A stretch of DNA of 64,000 nt from Malurus cyaneus samueli (lineage: Eukaryota > Chordata > Aves > Passeriformes > Maluridae): assembly GCA_009741485.1 (NCBI GenBank), contig CM019214.1:9053662-9117661 (forward strand), given 5' to 3'. Below are positions 10,894 through 22,815 of the stretch, piece by piece (position 1 is the first letter of the stretch; the number at the start of each line of letters is the position of its first letter). Made by a program: the position numbers and the translations under genes. The notes under the pieces were generated by a model. It was not told the origin of the DNA, did not search any database, and saw nothing but the letters and a program-made list of their open reading frames with translations.

Positions 10894-13800
10894 TGTGTCC
10901 TTAAGTCAGTATGCAAATTGCTGTTTTTAGAAATTACACGTTTTTGCCTTGCATGTGGGATCTCATCTTTCTGTAATTATGGGCATTCTGCTATATAATA
11001 GTGTCTACTGCTGTATCACAAGTTATTTTGTAACACCTTGGCAGCAGTTTCAATTGCACAAATCAATCGAGGCGCTGGAAATTTAAAACAGAATTTTTAC
11101 CTTTATTGCCCAGTTTAGTTTCTACGTTCTCTGTGGGTGTACAGGGAACATCATTCTTGTCCAAATTCCAGATCATTGTTTGCTCGGGGTAATTTTAATT
11201 GAGCCGGCTGAAGGTGAAACTCACCCCAATGAATAATAATATCTGCTCTTTTAGAAGAATGACAGAGATGAAAATAGAATTAATTCACAGATCCATTCCT
11301 ATGGTCTAGCCACTGGGCCCACATCCTCCAAATTAGATTGGACAGAATGGGAACTCCTTTGAAATTGCCAGGCAGCTGATTCAAAATAAACACAAAGGAA
11401 CACATAACCCATAACGTACACAACTGAACTGGGGAACTCACTGCCACCAGATGACACAGAGGACCCCATTACAAACAGGTTTCAACGGGGTTTAACCAGA
11501 GCTGGAAGCTGGACTGGCTGCTGCTGCAGGCCACTGAGGTTTGGCTGCAAGCTCCAGCTCAGGCAGTCCTTCAAGTCTCACATTTGCCAGTGAGGAGGTG
11601 CTGAGAAGGTGCTGATGAGATGGATCATCCCTTTGCCATGTTTCTCTCACCCCTTCCCTCCCCACCCACCCCTGGCTGCTTTCAGGAATGCACTGTCAGG
11701 TTGACCCAGAAGCTCTGCTCTGATCCTGTGCACAGTTGCAATCCGGGCAGGTGAAGCTGCTGCCTTGACAGACAGTTTTTAATAATGACACAGACACAGT
11801 TAAGGGGATAAAAAGGGTTTCACCTCGGTACTCGGGATCCCAGGTGCACAACTTGATGGCAGAATGCACCCACGTGTATAGCACAGATACAAGTTTTAAG
11901 TTTCAGGAATTAGCATATCTATCTAGGATTCCCCAATAAGAAACTTCACAAATGCAGTAATGTCCCCCTATTCTAATGAATCCTCCCCTGGCTGAGGCCA
12001 GAGCTCAGTTTACACAAGATTTTCTGGACAGAAGGCTACACCTAAGGCTGGAGCCTCGGGTTTAAGATAGCACAGAGCACTCTGTCCCCTTCCTGAGGAT
12101 GTTTGGTCTCTCTGCCCAGCAGAATAAACTAACCTGCAATATCAGGCTCCAGGAATTACGAGCTAAGAGGTACAATGGGATGCATAGAGGGTACAGCAAG
12201 TGTAAAAAGGAAAAGCAAAAATCATCAGGCATCAAAGCTGCGTGGTCCCCAGGCAAAGCTGATCACAGTGGCATCAACAGCCAATCCAGAGAGGCTGTTT
12301 GCACCCCTGCTCTGGAAATGAGACTGTTCCACACATCTCTCCTCTTCCAGGTAGTGAGGCTTGCAGAGAAAAGACTGCATTTTACTGGAAGGTCCACAGA
12401 CAAACCAGAGCATTCAACCCAGAGCTGGCTTTGCCGTGCCTTAGTGACCCTCCAGAGGAATTCCAGGCAGACGGCATTTTCGGTGTGTGTGCTTGTTACC
12501 TTATCTTTGAAGCCCTTTGGGAGGCCTCCATCTGCCTTCAACTGACCTGAATGAGGTCTGACTGCAAATCTTCATTTGAGGAAGCAATTGTGTGATTTTT
12601 TTTAGCTCACATATAACAGGTAGAGGCAAAGAGCCTGCCCAGTTCTGTCTCATATTCAACAGATGGCCTCACAGTGCATAATGTTTTCATTAGCATCATT
12701 ACCAGCTCAGAGACCAGCCCTCCATCTTCAGAGGGCCCAGCACAGTCAGTGTTCTCAGACCTGTCCTTTCCCTCATCCACCTGCTCCAGGGCTCTTCCAG
12801 AAAAACCCAAGGGATGTGGGGTTTCCCCAGTCCCTCCTTTCAGGATACAATTTCCCCACAGACAATCACTCCCCCTGTTCACCTCACAGCACTGAGCTTG
12901 CTGCCAGGGGCTGGGAATGTTCCTGTGGCTCACAGAGGACAAGAGGTGGAGATGACAAGACTACAAACAAAATGCCATTATTGTGCATGGGTCCCACACG
13001 GTGGCTGCCTGCACTGCAGGGTGTCAGTCAAACATTTTCCCCATTCATGCAGTTCCATAAACACTCATAGGTATCAGTTTTCCACAAACACAGTGGGCAT
13101 TCTCTGCTAAGCCATTAACACCTCCATTTTCTGTCCAGGTGCCCACATCCCAAGGCTGTCATTGGAATGTGCTGGCTGTGCCTCTCTGCAGTGGCACCCA
13201 GGAGACTGATTTTAATTTCTGCTCAGACCCCTTCCTGCACTCTGGCTGGGTGAAGGAGGCATGAATTGCAGACTAAATGTACTGGTTCTCCATGAACAGT
13301 GGGTAAAATTCACTCTGTCAGGCCTTGCTCCAGAAGTTGTGGCCCAGTTTATAGAAGAGGATTACAGGAGCAGCAGATCTACAGAGGGCTGTGCCATGAG
13401 AAGTCTTTCCATGCCAGCTTGAGAGTCAAAATGGAAAACAAAGGTCGAGCAAACAGATCAGGAGGGCACACAGATCTGAGTAAAGACAAAGAACCCACAG
13501 GAATGTAAAATGACTGAGTTCTCCTCCTCTTTTTTATCTGTCCTGATAGCAGGGCTTTTGGATCAGGTATTTTTTTTTGAGATTTTCATGACAGATATTG
13601 GCACCAACTGACACAATGCTAATCCCCATCCTCTTGGCTCCTCCTTGGAAGGTAAAGAAGCATTTCCAGATGCATGAATGGGGTCTGGATCAGACCCTAC
13701 AGTGACAGGTAATCAAACCCCCACCTTACCTGAGTGCAAACTCTCACCTCACTAACGGGAAGCACTTCTCACTGAGTACAAAGTGATTTTATTTAACTCA

Positions 13801-16800
13801 GAGTTTCTAAAATATAAGTGTCTGTCACAACATAACTCAACCCATTCACCTGGCTTCAGGTTTGTTAATAATTTAGAAATGCTTAATGGCACCTGTGGTG
13901 GAAGTACAAATGACTGATGCCAGCAGGAACATTTCCTATAGGTGGAATGGTGTTTATCTATGGATCCTTTACTTACAGAGGAAGAATTAGATGAGTAGAG
14001 TTAACCTCAAGTGTGTGTCCTAAGTATGACGGACCTAGGGTTTCCTCTTCTCCTGAACCCTCCTACCACCCTCGGCAGGATCTACATCCCCCAGATCAGT
14101 CATATCCACCACTGGAGATGAAACATTGGAAAAGTGACCTTCAGAGGTGTCACAGGAGGTTTTGCAGTTTGGAGAGAAAATCTTCCACGCTCCTGCTCCC
14201 TTGGCTGCAGCACAATTTCTGCAGCAGTTGGCGTGTGCTTGGAGGGACCTACAGCTGAATGCTAAACTCATTTATTTCTCTGACTGAACTCTGCCTATCT
14301 ATTTACCAAGCATAACTGTGTGTCTCTCCAGTCTCACATGGGTAGTCCCTTGTTTTCCTTTCCCATTGCCAAGAAATAGTAAAATGTTTTGCAACAGCTG
14401 GCTGGGAGCACCCACATCCCAGGGCAGCTGCAAGACAGAGGATATAGAGACTCTCCCAGTAAAAGGCAAAAGCAATAAATCACATTCCCCATGGGCAGAG
14501 TGGGAGTTTAGCCCTAATCTCCCACATCCTGTGTGGATGTCCCAGCCACCTCCTGCTCTGCTGATTGTCCCATAGTTTAAAAATTCTTTAAAATGTTTAT
14601 TAGAAATAAAAGCCACATTTTTACGCAGTGTCATAAAAGTTGTCCTTGCACAAAACGTGGATTCCTGCCTTGAGCAGGAGGGGCATAGGTAATTTTTACA
14701 GTATTAACACTCTATATTCCAAAGTTCTTCACTTTTTAAAAAGAGGAGGAGGAAGGTGGATTTTTTTTTTGTTTACCTTGTAAATTATACTCAATTAAAT
14801 AGGCACTTTGTAACAGCAAATATAATCACAAAGACCTAGGAGATGTAGTGGAGAAGAAGCAGAGAAGAAGCACGTGACTCATTAGAATTGCAAAGGGAAT
14901 TTAAATAAATAAAATGGATAGCTTGTAGATGATGTAGGCCTGAAGTCAGTCTGGTACTTGCAGGCAAGCTGCTGAACCAAAGTGGGACAATTAACACCAC
15001 AGTTTGTTTTATTAGTGCCATAAAGTGCCCTATGAGGACTGGTGATCAGGATTTAGCAGTGGGTCAATATAAAAAAAAATCCATTAATTGATTATGGAAT
15101 TTTTCAAACTTTCTGGACTGTTGTTCACTCAGTCTATCTGCAGGGAGAGAGGCTGTTTGCAGAATGGGCAGCTTTTCTAAACCTTCTTCCTTGCTAACAT
15201 GTTCTTCATCCAACAAAGGCTGTAAAAATGCCAGGTGAGTTTGGTCACCAAACACACCCCATGAGGGGCAGGCTCTCTCTCCCCATCTGCCCCACTGAGG
15301 AGACCGTAAAAATCCCACCCAACCCTGAAGCCAATATCGAGGCTGAGTGTGACCTGAGATTTTCTCACCCTTTTTCTTCCAGTGGACCCCCCTGTCTTGG
15401 CTCTTTGTGCTGCCTTCATGAACAGGATGCTTCACCTCCATCCCTGCCACAGTCAGGCCAGCTGAAGGTCACCAGCACCCTCCTCTTCCCCCTGCAGCCA
15501 GATCTTCTGTAGAAACACCTTCTGTAGGCATTGATTCAACCCTTCTTTGCCTGAACTTATCCAAAAACAGCACCGGGAGGTACAGCTGGGGGTGATGTTT
15601 GGAAAAACCTCGTTGGTGGAATGTAAATACTTGTTGGTGATTGCATAGATAATACGGCCTCATGAAGGAACCACTTGATGTGTCAATGTTAATACCTGCA
15701 TCCCTTCATTCCCCCGGTGTTTGTATGCACAGTACATATTTTGCTTATAGAATACAGAGCAGGGCTGTAATAGAGATGTCTTCAAGCTACATTTATTTGA
15801 TCTATTTGTTTTTACATTATTTTTATGCTACTGGCGAATGGGCTGTTTGGGAATCAAAATGCCAAAGCTGAGGTATGAGCGGGATCGCTCATCTCCATCC
15901 CCCATCACCCATGATAAAGAAATCAGACAGGTATTGATTGTGGCAGAGGGGAGCAGAGCACACTGAGTATGCAAGTCCATGCCAGTCATTTAACACCTTG
16001 GAAAAGGCGATATTTTTATATTTTTTGCCTTAACTTCATGGCAGTTCAGAGCTATGCCGTGCACTGTGGGACAGCGTCACGTCTTTTGGGAAAACACAGT
16101 GGGAAATACCTTTGGGTAAACATCATTAACAAGCAGCTTCAGCAAATATTGGTGATTATGCATTGCTCAAGGTTGAAGAATGGCAAGGGAAAGATGTTTT
16201 TCTTTAACCAGCACACTACAGGCACTCAGATCTCTAAAAGGGATCCAGGCAGGGCTCATCCCAGGGCTGTCAGCTCCTGAACTGTCAGTGTCTCCCTGTG
16301 TCCCAAGGGCATTTCTCCCTGTCCCAGTGACTTCAGCAGATTTGCTGGTGGTGGCCCCAGCAATCACAGCCCCAGGGAGAGGCTGCCCCAGTGCAAGGGC
16401 AGATTAACACCTCAGGGCTGCCAGGATGCACATCCCAGGGCTGACTTCTGCCTTGGAGAGTCCCACACCAGGCTGAGTGCTGATGCTTGGTTGGCTTCAA
16501 AAGACCCCAAAAAAAAGCTTTGAATTCAACCAAGATAAATGTTCACTCTGCCACTTGCATGCTTCTGGCCAAATTGCTGTCAGGCCTGTGTCCCCCATGG
16601 TGACTTTGGCCACGTCTCTGATATCCTGGAACCCAAACACCTCTCCCTCTCTCAGTCACAGATGCTGCTTCCTACAGTTTCTCATCTTTTTTTGTCTTTT
16701 GTCCTCCTGGACGAGGTCAGCCAGACTGTGACTCTCTCTTTCTGCTGGAGCTGAAGACCCATTAGCCCCGTTGTGCAGAGCTTGAGGGATTTGCATTCAT

Positions 16801-18124
16801 CACCTCCCCACAGGTTTAGACCTCGCTGGAAGTGCTCCTTATCTCTCTCACCCATTGAGCAAGGGATGCAATCACTTCCAAGCACTTTTCAATGCCCAGG
16901 ATATGAGTTCTGCCACCTCCACACAGCCTGTGACACCACATGCATCACCTTGTGTCAGTCACATCTCGGCCTTGTGGGAACTCTGCTCCAGCCTCAGCCA
17001 GATACACATGGATTATGCGTCTCTGCTTTGAAGAAGAACATTCTGTTGCTTTCCCAATGATTATAAAATATATTCTTAGGTCTGAGTGTGCTCGTTATCT
17101 TTCTCTCTTGCTGGGAAGTGTGAAAAACAAGGCCTGAGAGTTTAAGAGCAAAGATATTTTTGTGTTTGTGCAGGTTTCTGGTCAATGTGAGAAAAATCTA
17201 CCACCAGCTCCTGAAATAAGATGTAAAGGTGTCACCACTCTGTGACATACCACTGCCCAAGAAATACAGTATTTACACAGGAAAAGGTGCACACAGTTGA
17301 TTTGTGCATGTACAAATGAAAGTGCCCATGTGTGGACAGACCAGGAGATACCAAACAGACCAGAAAGGGAAAGCTGAAATATAAAAGGAAACTGGCATTT
17401 AAAAAATGCAAGTGCTTGTTTTTATGATGCATTTATAACAGGCAGTTCACAAGTCTGTGCCCTTCCTGGGCTACTGAGAAAGCAAAAAGTGAGAAATGCA
17501 GGGAGGAGCAACACCTTTTATCAGACCAGCTGATAGCAGCCTGAGAAAACAGATCCATTGGGACACACAAACCCTCGCTAAGGCCAGGGGAGAGGCTTCT
17601 GTTCAGATCCCACAATGAGCCCATGTACTTGTTAAACTTGTCTGTTTTTCATGCCTTTCAGAGGTTACAGTTGCTATCAGGCAATGGGATTTGGCTGTCA
17701 GGAACAGCTGGGAGCTGGCACGGGACCCCACAACCCCAGGGATGCCCGAGTTCTGTGCCCCCCTTTCCTGGAGTGCTGCCCACTCCTGCAGCCACCAGCT
17801 CCCTGCCAAGGGCTTCTCTGATGCCCAGTCTGAAATCAGAACAGTCTGGAAAAACTTCTTGGAAAATGTGCATTTGTGTGGTTAGACATGCTCTGCAGGG
17901 ATATGGACAGGACATCAATGGTCCCAGACAGACTCGTCACTTCCTGATTTCCTCACCTATGCTCTGGAGCTGTCCAGTTTTCCCACTGTGCCAAATTTAA
18001 CAGGATGGAAGTTGTCAAGAAGGATTGGGATCCTTAAGAGCCTTTAGAGTTGATAGCACTTCCCATTCCTGGACCCAGGCCATTCTGCTAAGGAGGGTGC
18101 ATTTGAAGGATCCTTAGCTGGGGG
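10894..18124. other. Non-genic unique sequence
   Basis: No gene is supported. The longest open frames (12099-12545 plus, 148 codons; 12663-13070 plus, 135 codons; 15064-15450 minus, 128 codons) overlap frames on the other strand and have no recognisable domain. The part at 11040-11250 is AT-rich with several ATTA/TAAT cores. A small 11-bp duplication lies at 14851-14872. I see no clear mobile element here. Confidence 0.65.
14851..14872. repeat. 11-bp tandem duplication
   Basis: GAGAAGAAGCA occurs twice in a row at 14851-14861 and 14862-14872. It is a short purine-rich duplication with no coding context. Confidence 0.85.
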
Positions 18125-18700
18125 ATAGAATAAAATAGAATTATTTAGGTTGAAAGAGACCTCTTAAACCATTGAGCTCAACTATTAACCCAGCACTGCC
18201 AAGTCCATGTCCCTAAGTGCCACATCCACAGGTCTTCTAAAAGCCTACATGGATGATGACTCCACCACTTCCCTGAGCAGCCTGTTCCAATGCTTGAAAA
18301 CCCTTTCCATGAAGAAATTTTCCTATTATCCAATCTAAACTTCCCCTGGGGCAACCTGAGGTAGTTTCCTCTTGTCCTCCCATTTGTTACATGGCAGAAA
18401 AGACAGATACACACCTGGCTACAACATCCTTTCAGAGGAGAGCCATCAGGTTTCCCCTGAGCTACCTTTTCTCCAGGTTCAACAACCTCAGCTCCCTCAT
18501 CCAGCCCTCGTAGGACTTGTGCTCCAGACCCTTCCCCAATTCCACTGCCCTTCTCTGGACAGCTCCAGCACCTCAATGTCCTTCCTGAACCGAGGGGCTC
18601 AGAACTGGACATGGGATTTGAGGTGTGGCCAAGGACAGGGGACAATCCATCCTCTGGTCCTGCTGGCCACACTTGCTGACACAAGTCAGGATCCTTATCT
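18125..18700 (-). mobile_element. CR1 LINE, 5'-truncated, antisense
   Basis: The left end is the CR1 3' terminus read backwards: degenerate copies of the terminal short repeat (AGAATAAAATAGAATTA), then TTTAGGTTGAAAGAGACCTC. Hallmarks of the reversed CR1 tail follow in the expected order: a 'CCCAGCACTGCCAAG' segment near 18190, 'AGCAGCCTGTTCCAATGCTTG' with 'ATGAAGAAATTTTCCT' (18277-18325), 'TTTCTCCAGGTTCAACAA' near 18470, 'GCTCAGAACTGGACA' near 18597 and 'CTGCTGGCCACACTTGCTGA' near 18660. Similarity stops at about 18700, the 5' truncation. This is the 3' part of the element and carries no intact reverse transcriptase. A 277-codon minus frame (18178-19011) runs through it into unique flank and is spurious. 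Confidence 0.92.
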
Positions 18701-19179
18701 TGTAGCAGGTGCTTAACTAAAGGGAGTCCAGCTCTTTGGGGTTTCCCACTTACCAACTGGTGCGCCTCCTGTGACCTGCATAGCCTCAAGGTAGGTTTTA
18801 AAAGGTCAAAATAAATTGTTTTGACCTTCCAGGGCGCGGGGAAGAAATTGTTATTTCTGTTCTGCACCACGTTTTTATTCCAGGGAGGAGTGAGATTTTT
18901 TTGCACCTTTTGCCAGAAATGTGGGGACATCTTGGGGACATTCCTCAACCAGTTCTTTCCACAGCCCTTCCTCAACAGCAGCTTTGCAGACTCCTCTGGG
19001 CACGTTGCCAAAGGGAAGGGACGTTTTCACGGGAGAGAGGTGAGGAGAGGTTGTTCGATTCTCTCCTATCTCTATATTTGTACCAACAGAAGCTAAAAAA
19101 AGCAATGCCTCTGTACCTACAGTTGCACTAAATATAACTATCCAGCTGGTTCTATATATACATTTTTAAAAGCTTGACA

Positions 19180-19580
19180 TGCGATACTTGCAAAGGGTCG
19201 AGCCTGGAAACTAAATTACAATGCCAGAGGGCCAGGGCTGTCAGTCACTCCATGCAAGGTAAACCACTGATTGATTTGGTCCTCGAGAGCAGCTGACTTC
19301 CCTCTTTGTCGTCCTCTGAAATAACAAACTTAGCGTATTTTCTGGTTTACAAAAAGAAAAAAAAAATGCTCAAAAAGAATAGTGATAATAACTTATATCT
19401 GGAAATAGGGAGAGCTAGGGATGTGGGATAGAGATTTTGGTTCATCTAGGGTTAAAACCCCCATCCCGCAGCGCCAGTGATATCAGTCACTAATAGTAAC
19501 CTTGCGTAGCTGCATGCATTAAGGTGGTGCTGGATGATAAGGCAGAGGAGCGAAGCAATCTGCTGGGCTCCAGCTGAAAA
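19180..19580. promoter_or_regulatory. Candidate enhancer-like sequence
   Basis: This single-copy, AT-rich stretch contains many motifs of transcription-factor type, for example ATGCATTAAG near 19513, a TGATATCA palindrome near 19480 and TGATTGATTTGG near 19268. It leads directly into the CpG cluster that follows. The call is by appearance only. Confidence 0.2.
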
Positions 19581-19639
19581 TAGAGCCACTGCTGCACGGG
19601 GAAAAGCTCCATCCCCTCCCCGGCTCTGCCTTCAGAAAT

Positions 19640-19870
19640 GAAAATGCAGGGAGTCGTGCCGAGGGAAGGGAAATGTGATTTCCCGCTGCTCAGCGGCAGG
19701 GTGGCACTCGTGAGAAGGATTTCAAGGTCACGGTGGCGATGCTATCGGCGGCGATCGGGGAGCCGGGCACAGCACAGGTGAAGGATGCGCGGAGCTGCTG
19801 ATGCGCTGCCGGGGAGATCATCCGATAGCGGCTGGGGGGCACCTTCAGCGCTTGTTTTCCACACAAAGCA
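19640..19870. promoter_or_regulatory. CpG-dense cluster
   Basis: CpGs are clustered here, especially at 19730-19765 (GCGATGCTATCGGCGGCGAT) and 19785-19850, against a CpG-poor background. The stretch is shorter than a typical promoter island. No core promoter elements or first exon are evident on either strand. Confidence 0.35.
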
Positions 19871-21140
19871 CCGGGATCCGACCATCAAGGTGATAATGAG
19901 GGGTAAGGGGTAAAGGAGACTCGGTTTGCGAGCCTGTAGATAAGGAGGTTACACAGCCACCCACCTTCACACCCACCAGGCAGTCCTGGAGCGAACCCTT
20001 CCCTCTCCACTGCCCACCATCCCGGTAAAGCTTCTCCAGAGTCAGCCTGGCAGCCAACTCATGTTTCCTTTAATCACACGTATTCAAAGGCAAATAAATG
20101 AAATAGAAGGGAATCGAGAGGCTTGACCGAAGCCAAACGAACTCTCAGTGCAATCTCAAAATTGCAGCTCTGTCAGTAAACGGCAAGGATTTGAGCACGG
20201 GGCCCTACATTTCCACAGACACCCTTTGTGCTGATTGTGTTCCACCTCCATTTCTAATCTTGGGCAAGGCACTCACCAGCTTGGCACCTCTGTTTGCTCT
20301 TCTCCTCGCAGAACAAAAAGAAGTCATGAACCACTTCACAGGCTCACATTAGAATTTCATAACTCATATTTATACGGGTCTTGGAGATCCCTGGCTGGGA
20401 GGTACTACAAAGGGGACCTCTACATCAAAGGTGCAAATACACACAAAAGTGGTTCAGGGAGTACAAGGACTGGCTTTTGCAAAGAGGCTCCTTAACTGAG
20501 GGCAGCTCTGTGAGCAGAGGTTGCACAACCCAGTCAGGATACATTCCAGGGTGATACTGAGACTTTAACTGAGGCCTTTCTAGAGGGCAATGGAAACTTC
20601 ACCCTGTTAGAACAGGCACAAGGCATTCAGAATGTCATACATTTAATTTGGACTGCCTTTCCTAAATTATCTGATTTGGGTGGAGAATTAAAAAATGCCA
20701 CTTAGCTTGGCAACAAGCAGTCTGACCCACCGCTTTGTTTTTCCATCAGACTTTTTTTGTCCACATTTTTTTGCTCTCCAAACTCCAGAGCTGATCTGGA
20801 CACTTGAAAGCCTGCAGTCAAGAGTTTCTCTGATTATGCCAACACTCATCAATCCCACTGGCAGAAATATTAACAGATCCTTGGTGCTCTTTTGTAATTA
20901 GGGAACAAGTATATTCTTGCTGCTTAAGCACTGGGGAGCTATGTGGGAGATGGGGATTAAATCCAACAAAACCTTCTTGCAGAAACTTCCATAATGCTAA
21001 AACTTTCTGCAAATACTGGTACTTCTGAACAGCACATGGGTCCTATTCCATAATCAGTGAATTTGCCCTGTGACATCTAGGTAAATATTTTCGGTGGTAC
21101 TGGATACGTGACCTGCTCTGGGCCCTGAAATCTTATACTT

Positions 21141-21275
21141 GTATAAACATATATTTATATATATATATATATAACATAAAATATATAACATATATATATA
21201 AACATATATATATATATGTGTGTGTGTGTGTGCGTGTGTGGTATATATATATAATATGTGTGTATATATATATAT
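21141..21275. repeat. TA/TG compound dinucleotide repeat
   Basis: Imperfect (TA)n stretches are interrupted by short non-repeat bases, followed by (TG)n from about 21217 with one CG interruption, then (TA)n again to 21275. The tract is AT-rich and variable in kind, typical of avian intergenic DNA. Confidence 0.95.
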
Positions 21276-22397
21276 CTTTTGTCACAACCATAGGACTATG
21301 AAGTTATGGGGACCTAAGTAATCTTACAATTTAAGGGAGTTAGGATGCACCTTGTATTGTTTTTTTGTTTTTGTTTTATTTGTAGTGTTTGTTTCTCCAG
21401 GTCTTCTTTCCATTTCTCAGTTTTCCACTGCCCCTCACTGCCAGGGGTTGACACCCAGGTTTTTTCCTGGCTGTTAATTTGTCCCTTAAATAAAAAGGAA
21501 AGTGAAGGTAACACAAGTAGGGCTGGTGGTGTTTCAGCAGGGATCAGTGGGAAGGAGAAGGTGCTGCTTTACCGCAGGCTGGCCCTGAGCACTGGGAAAT
21601 TGGGGAAATAGATGCCATCACTGCTGCACCCTACAGACCTGCCTAGCAGGGTGGGTAACAACTCCTCTGAGCCAGAGAGTGAAAATTAAATAAAAAAGAT
21701 GCAACCAAGCCAAAGACATCTGGAAAAACCCTGCTGTTCTGCCTTCTTTTGTCCATTTCCCAGGGCAAGGTCCAAAAGGCTGCATCCTGAGTGGTGGGAG
21801 ACCAGTGCAGCTTCACTGGGACCTGGCACTGCACTGGCTGCTGCCTCTGCTCCTGTGATGGGGATTGTAGGGGGGAAGAAAAGGCTGCTGCTGAGGTAGG
21901 GGCAAGGAGGATTAGAGGAATCATTTAAGAATCGGTGTGGTGCAGCTGGCTATATCTCATTTTGACCAAGAGGATGGTGGTGGGCAGGACTTTATAAATG
22001 TAAATACTTAATACAGTCCCCTGTTGGGCACTGAACTGTGTATGCATGGAGAAATAAGAGTTACAACGGCTTTACTACTCCCACTGTTACTTTCCTCAAT
22101 CAAAACTCCCCTTGCAGCATGGATCAAAAGTCTTTTGCCTTTATAGGGCTTCCCAGCCAATACTACTATGGCATTAAACAGGCAGCATCACATTTAAACA
22201 CTGAAAATATGTTTTTCTAGCTTCTGAGCTTGGTCAGAGAAAGAAAAACAACACACCATCACTTGAACACAAAAAAAAATGTTTCAAGCAGAACTTTAAA
22301 ACCATTTCTAAAGTCTCTGTTTTATGGAATGTCACATCATGGCTTTCCACACAAGCAAATCATTCAAGAAATTTAGGAGTGAATCAGTTCCCAAGCA

Positions 22398-22403
22398 GAT
22401 GAC
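22398..22403. repeat. Target-site duplication, left copy (GATGAC)
   Basis: This copy directly abuts the LTR start at 22404 and matches 22810-22815 exactly. The match extends to 8 bases (CAGATGAC) only because the LTR end itself supplies CA. Confidence 0.88.
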
Positions 22404-22457
22404 TGTCGGTGAAGGTAAGACTCGGACCACTCAATATGAGTTATAGGCGAACTTCAA

Positions 22458-22463
22458 TTTATT
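22458..22463 (-). terminator. Poly-A signal of the antisense LTR
   Basis: The minus strand reads AATAAA, 54 nt before the LTR 3' end and 16 nt after the TATA box. This is the place expected for the R-region signal of a short-R LTR. Confidence 0.75.
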
Positions 22464-22479
22464 GTAAACAATGTCTAAG

Positions 22480-22486
22480 TTTTATA
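22480..22486 (-). promoter_or_regulatory. TATA box of the antisense LTR
   Basis: The minus strand reads TATAAAA. It lies upstream of the poly-A signal and about 330 nt from the LTR 5' end at 22809, a plausible U3 promoter position. Confidence 0.7.
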
Positions 22487-22809
22487 ACATAAATTAGCTC
22501 ATGCATATTCTGTAAAACATATATTTCATAGGTCCACGTCCTACACGTCAACTCCACCTTTAATGATTCACTTGCCAAATTTCCCTTATCTACTTCTACT
22601 TTTTCCCAAGACTAACTACACAAATACCTCGTAGGGAGTTTCCAGCAGCTTAAAAACATGATGTCCTTGCATTGCCTTCCCATCACCTCAGAAGGATGGT
22701 TCACACAATTTCAGCAATTATTCTATCTGAGCACGACACCTGCATTCCTTCATCTCATCAAGCTGTAAAATATCTACGTGACCCTTCTCAGCTTAGCCAG
22801 CCTTCCACA

Positions 22810-22815
22810 GATGAC
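22810..22815. repeat. Target-site duplication, right copy (GATGAC)
   Basis: This copy directly follows the LTR end at 22809 and is identical to the left copy at 22398-22403. Confidence 0.88.

Larger units (their letters stand above)
18701..22397. other. Non-genic unique sequence between CR1 and LTR
   Basis: It holds an AT-rich enhancer-like stretch (19180-19580), a CpG cluster (19640-19870) and the TA/TG compound repeat (21141-21275). Open frames are under 100 codons and unrecognised. No exon structure could be assembled. Confidence 0.65.
22404..22809 (-). mobile_element. Solo LTR of an endogenous retrovirus (alpha/beta-retrovirus type), antisense
   Basis: The 406-bp element begins TGTCGG and ends TTCCACA on the plus strand, so it has TG...CA ends in both directions. 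It is flanked by a perfect 6-bp target-site duplication GATGAC (22398-22403 and 22810-22815). Read on the minus strand it has a TATAAAA box (22486 to 22480) and, 16 nt further, an AATAAA signal (22463 to 22458), then about 54 nt of U5 ending in CA. That closeness of TATA and poly-A signal is also seen in avian leukosis-type LTRs. A 6-bp duplication fits ERVK or alpharetrovirus-class integrases. No gag, pol or env sequence or primer-binding site adjoins it, so it is a solo LTR left by recombination. The perfect duplication suggests a fairly recent insertion. I cannot name the family. Confidence 0.9.

Noticed and set aside
10677..10916. Minus-strand frame with a Tyr-Leu-Ser-Ile repeat
   Set aside because: It is the translation of the GATA microsatellite.
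17966..17985. Resemblance to a known microRNA (GTCCAGTTTTCCCA)
   Set aside because: Matches the start of miR-145 for about 14 bases only, and the flanks do not form a suitable hairpin by eye.
18178..19011. Minus-strand 277-codon open frame
   Set aside because: Most of it is the reversed 3' part of a CR1 LINE, which is untranslated in the element; the remainder matches no family I recognise.
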